From: NCEH01 sp043195195
GTDB taxonomy: Bacteria; Pseudomonadota; Alphaproteobacteria; Rhizobiales; Xanthobacteraceae
Direction of reading: 5' to 3'
Length of the DNA stretch: 64,000 bases
Assembly (NCBI RefSeq): GCF_043195195.1
Contig: NZ_JBAFWT010000001.1
Location: 124,001-188,000 of the forward strand
Shown here: one piece after another, positions 62,933 to 64,000 of the stretch
Layout: every line of letters starts with the position of its first letter
Position numbering within the stretch: the stretch's first letter is position 1
Program-made: the position numbers and the translations under genes
Notes under the pieces: model-generated
Database searches by the model: none
The model's input: the letters and a program-made list of their open reading frames with translations, nothing else
What the model was told of the DNA's origin: nothing

Positions 62933-63151
62933 CGTCCCAGGCTCTCGCTCCGTATCGCCGCCCAAGGATACCTCCGTCCCAGCCCATGGCCCGAAATAGG
63001 CGCACGGCGCAAAAAAGCGCACTAGCATTGCCGTGGCGGAGGGGCAATGGCGGTTGAAAGAGCGGCGCGCGCATGTCACCTGTGCAAGGGCGCGTCGCCT
63101 TCGGGCGATTCGCCCGGAACGCACGTCAGGCAAACCCAGGTATACCGCACC

Positions 63152-63295
63152 GTGCCCAGTCTGATCCGCCTTCTGGCGGCGATCGCCCTTCTCGCAGCGC
63201 TGGTCTACGGCGGCGCTTATTGGCTTGCCAACCGGGTTGAGCCGGTAACGCGGGACGTGACCATCACCGTCCCCAACGACCGCTTCCAGAAATGA
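63152..63295 (+). CDS. Small single-pass membrane peptide
   Basis: A 47-residue peptide starting at GTG 63152: one helix (LIRLLAAIALLAALVYGGAYWLA), then RVEPVTRDVTITVPNDRFQK. Similar tiny proteins with VEP and a final charged VTVP segment precede xerD in other Rhizobiales by my recollection. An upstream ATG at 63047 would add 35 poorly protein-like residues. It lies 10 bases before xerD, on the same strand, and divergent from aroK. Function unknown. Confidence 0.65.
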   Translation: MPSLIRLLAAIALLAALVYGGAYWLANRVEPVTRDVTITVPNDRFQK

Positions 63296-63305
63296 GGCGC
63301 GGGCG

Positions 63306-64000
63306 ATGACCCGGGCCGGCCGCTCCCGTGCCGGCATCTCAACCAGCGGGCCGCTGGCCCTGTTTCTCGACATGCAGGCCGTGGAGCGCGGTGCGAGCCC
63401 CAACACGCTCGACGCCTATCGCCGCGACCTCGAGGATTTCTCCGCCTTCCTGACCGGCCGGGGGGAGCGGGTGGAAACCGCCGGGACGCCGGTGCTGCGC
63501 GCCTATCTCGCCGAGCTCTCGGAACGGGGATTCAAAAGCGCCACGGTGGCGCGGCGGCTCTCGGCGGTTCGCCAGCTCTATCGCTTTCTTTATGCCGAGG
63601 GCCATCGCACCGGCGATCCCGCCGCCGTGCTGGAGGGGCCGAAGCGCGGCCGGCCCTTGCCCAAGGTGCTGAGCGTGGAAGAGGTCGGCCGCCTCATCGA
63701 TACCGCCCACCAGCGTGTGGCCGAGGCCGAGACGCCAGGTGAAAAACTGCGCCGGTTGCGGGTCGCGTGCTGCATTGAGGTGCTGTACGCCACCGGCCTG
63801 CGCATCTCGGAGCTGACCTCCCTGCCCGCCACCGCCGCGCGGACGCGGGCGGACGCGATCATCGTCACCGGCAAGGGCGAGAAGGACCGCCTTGTGCCCC
63901 TGAGCGGTCCGGCCAAGACGGTGATGGCGGCCTATCTCGATGCGCGCCGGGACAACGGGCTCGACGCCTCCCGCTGGCTGTTTCCCACCAGCGCGAAATC
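63306..64000 (+). CDS. xerD: Site-specific tyrosine recombinase XerD, partial at right edge
   Basis: Resolves chromosome dimers at dif with XerC. 231 codons are visible. The N-terminal core-binding domain (LALFLDMQAVERGASPNTLDAYRRDL, RRLSAVRQLYRFLYAEG) is followed by the catalytic domain with the first Arg in YATGLRISELTSL and the Lys in GKGEKDRLVPL. The HxxR and Tyr nucleophile lie beyond the window. XerD is favoured over XerC because of the aroK neighbour, typical in this order. Confidence 0.92.
   Translation, partial: MTRAGRSRAGISTSGPLALFLDMQAVERGASPNTLDAYRRDLEDFSAFLTGRGERVETAGTPVLRAYLAELSERGFKSATVARRLSAVRQLYRFLYAEGHRTGDPAAVLEGPKRGRPLPKVLSVEEVGRLIDTAHQRVAEAETPGEKLRRLRVACCIEVLYATGLRISELTSLPATAARTRADAIIVTGKGEKDRLVPLSGPAKTVMAAYLDARRDNGLDASRWLFPTSAK

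Overview
The window is a GC-rich, densely packed bacterial chromosome segment, with 62 genes called and almost no non-coding space. The gene content and order fit an alphaproteobacterium of the Hyphomicrobiales (Rhizobiales), and a member of the Xanthobacteraceae (Azorhizobium/Xanthobacter/Ancylobacter type) is my best guess. That guess is inferred from conserved gene order (cvpA-purF, rplI-DUF2232-rpsR-rpsF, hslUV next to his genes, hisB-DUF2628-hisHAFE-coaA, lysC-ptsP-prfA-prmC-DUF4167, aroKB/xerD) and not from a database search. I saw no rRNA, tRNA, CRISPR array, prophage or insertion sequence.

Layout. 1-10.3 kb (minus strand): purF (cut by the left edge), cvpA, radA, alr, dnaB, cfa and the ribosomal operon rpsF-rpsR-DUF2232-rplI. 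10.8-17.7 kb (plus): fatty-acid synthesis (fabD, fabG, acpP, fabF), then mltG, yicC and gmk. 17.7-25.3 kb (minus): an outer-membrane biogenesis block lptF-lptG-lptD-surA-pdxA-rsmA. 25.5-27.4 kb (minus): two peptidoglycan enzymes, an L,D-transpeptidase and MepA. 27.5-28.8 kb: an SDR oxidoreductase divergent from an HxlR regulator. 28.8-31.3 kb (minus): a YfgM-like TPR protein, a small lipoprotein and the GTPase Der. 31.4-34.9 kb (minus): an unusual tight run panB - class D beta-lactamase - benE, behind nnrU. 35.3-36.9 kb: guaB. 36.9-38.8 kb: hslV-hslU.

38.9-46.8 kb is an accessory block between hslV and hisB, which are normally close neighbours in this order: a sulfotransferase-like protein with a long coiled-coil tail, an MFS exporter, an alpha/beta hydrolase, an unknown membrane protein, a flavin reductase, an MHS-family symporter and a divergent IclR regulator. 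46.9-51.7 kb (plus): hisB-DUF2628-hisH-hisA-hisF-hisE-coaA. 51.7-53.4 kb: an AT-rich patch with a possible small ORF, then an ACS-type MFS transporter. 53.4-60.9 kb (minus): DUF4167 protein, prmC, prfA, ptsP and lysC. 61.2-64 kb: aroK-aroB (minus), divergent from a tiny membrane peptide and xerD (plus, cut by the right edge).

Most of the window is housekeeping and ordinary. The regions that merit attention are the panB/beta-lactamase/benE run, the coiled-coil sulfotransferase, the poly-Asn and repeat-bearing DUF4167 protein, the AT-rich patch after coaA, and several perfect inverted repeats in promoter regions (upstream of cfa, rpsF, mltG and guaB, and in the SDR/hxlR and MHS/iclR divergent intergenic regions). 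I found no clear, complete novel system.
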